Source of the DNA: Paludibacteraceae bacterium
GTDB lineage: Bacteria; Bacteroidota; Bacteroidia; Bacteroidales; Paludibacteraceae
Assembly (NCBI GenBank): GCA_017450435.1
Contig: JAFSTO010000039.1
Coordinates: 1 to 64,000 of the forward strand
Direction: 5' to 3'
Length of the DNA stretch: 64,000 nt
Part shown: positions 63,317 through 64,000 of the stretch, piece after piece
Numbering within the stretch: the first letter of the stretch is position 1
How the letters are laid out: the number at the start of each line of letters is the position of its first letter
Notes under the pieces: generated by a model
Seen by the model: only the letters and a program-made list of their open reading frames with translations
Databases searched by the model: none
What the model was told of the DNA's origin: nothing
Made by a program: the position numbers and the translations under genes

Positions 63317-63994
63317 TTACTGCACTGTAGCATGAGTTTGTTCCTCGGCTTGAATCTTATCGTAAGTGCGTAACACATTATGCACGTAGCGCGTCGTTTC
63401 ACGGCTGTTAAAAGAGCCATATTGCACAACAGAATCGGTGTAATACTCTTCTTGACTAAGGGCTTCAAGATAACGCTCTATATTGTCCCAACGATTGGGG
63501 TTGTCGCCATATTTTCTGGCAAGTCGCCGCGCGTCGAATATGTGTGCCGGTCCGGCATTATAGCTGGCAAGGACAAACTTGGTTTGCTCAACACTATCAG
63601 TAACAAAACGAAAGTGGTATTGCAATCTTGCTATATACTTCACTCCGGCCGCTATATTATCCTCAGGCACGAAGAAAGTGGAGTCTGTCAATCCGAACCT
63701 ATGCCCTGTCACCGGCATCAACTGCATCAGTCCACGTGCACCACTGGGTGAGATGACTTTCGGGTTATACCGGCTCTCGTGATAAGCGACAGCCGCCAAT
63801 AGCTCCCAATCCCACCCTATTTCAGGAGCATAAGTCATAAAATGTTCGGCAAAAGGCACATCGCTAAGCACGCGTTCCTCCTCATGTTCCTCCTCCGCCA
63901 CCTCCATACCTGCCTCAACACCTACTCCGGCAAGAGCAAGAAAAAGCACCAGCGCCAGCGCCATTGAGACTACATACGTCTTTTTCTTGTGCAA
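63317..63994 (-). CDS. Membrane-anchored lytic transglycosylase (start uncertain)
   Basis: 225 residues counted from a TTG at 63994, though the frame is open to the window edge, so the true start may lie outside. A short basic head (HKKK) and one hydrophobic segment (VVSMALALVLFLALAGVG) precede an acidic Glu-rich linker. The SLT domain has the catalytic Glu in AAVAYHESRYNPKVISPSGA, then RGLMQLMP, NIAAGVKYIARL and SYNAGPAHI, and resembles the MltF/Slt catalytic module. It cleaves peptidoglycan glycan strands to anhydro-muropeptides. No solute-binding domain is present. Confidence 0.85.
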   Translation of the reverse strand: MHKKKTYVVSMALALVLFLALAGVGVEAGMEVAEEEHEEERVLSDVPFAEHFMTYAPEIGWDWELLAAVAYHESRYNPKVISPSGARGLMQLMPVTGHRFGLTDSTFFVPEDNIAAGVKYIARLQYHFRFVTDSVEQTKFVLASYNAGPAHIFDARRLARKYGDNPNRWDNIERYLEALSQEEYYTDSVVQYGSFNSRETTRYVHNVLRTYDKIQAEEQTHATVQ

Positions 63995-64000
63995 TATGCC

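Overview
The window comes from a Bacteroidales-type bacterium (phylum Bacteroidota), probably one with a type IX secretion system (T9SS). Several signs point that way. At least eleven start regions carry the Bacteroidota promoter form TTG-N(~20)-TAnnTTTG, and clear Shine-Dalgarno sites are lacking. PorU and PorV lie next to each other. There is a Bacteroidota-type LptD, a DAHP synthase-chorismate mutase fusion, a class III fructose-1,6-bisphosphatase and a DUF3256-like protein. I cannot place it below the order. I saw no tRNA, rRNA, CRISPR array, insertion sequence or prophage.

Layout. 1-13.7 kb: two very large secreted repeat proteins on the minus strand. One has about 3,130 residues and about 30 cadherin-like beta-sandwich repeats; the other has 1,167 residues and Ig-like repeats. 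Both are preceded by related promoter/upstream modules. 14-26 kb, minus strand: DAHP synthase-chorismate mutase, valS, an exopolysaccharide export set (Wzc-like kinase with a tyrosine-rich tail, two Wza-like lipoproteins, a TPR protein) and gyrA. 26.1-26.7 kb: a divergent control region between gyrA and fbp. 26.7-33 kb: fbp, a secreted alpha/beta hydrolase, an RNA pseudouridine synthase with a low-complexity arm, rpmF, yceD, pheS. 33-45.8 kb, plus strand: lptD, slyD-like, der, a degenerate FAH-like gene coupled to porU, porV, ispF, a DUF3256 gene, aroK and sufE. 45.8-50.7 kb, minus strand: a membrane-anchored coiled-coil protein, murF, an MFS transporter, a 39-residue protein and two Skp/OmpH chaperones. 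50.9-57.3 kb, plus strand: a TrmH-family methyltransferase, two FKBP-type isomerases, a Wzx-like flippase, a GT4 glycosyltransferase and a secreted esterase. 57.3-64 kb, minus strand: a metallophosphoesterase, a beta-barrel protein, an Ntn-hydrolase, a ribbon-helix-helix protein, an outer-membrane-type protein, two half-size CHR transporters and a lytic transglycosylase.

How it fits together. Most of the window is core metabolism mixed with envelope biogenesis. LptD, the Skp pair, the FKBPs and PorU/PorV would build the outer membrane and move cargo across it. The two giant repeat proteins look like cargo of that route; the smaller has a recognisable C-terminal sorting-like region. The Wza/Wzc set, the flippase and the GT4 enzyme belong to surface polysaccharide. 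The most unusual items are the giant repeat protein with its duplicated control module, a recurring GAGACGG hairpin family, a Z-DNA-prone tract in the putative gyrA leader, the Wzc tyrosine tail, and the active-site-degenerate FAH-like protein coupled to porU.
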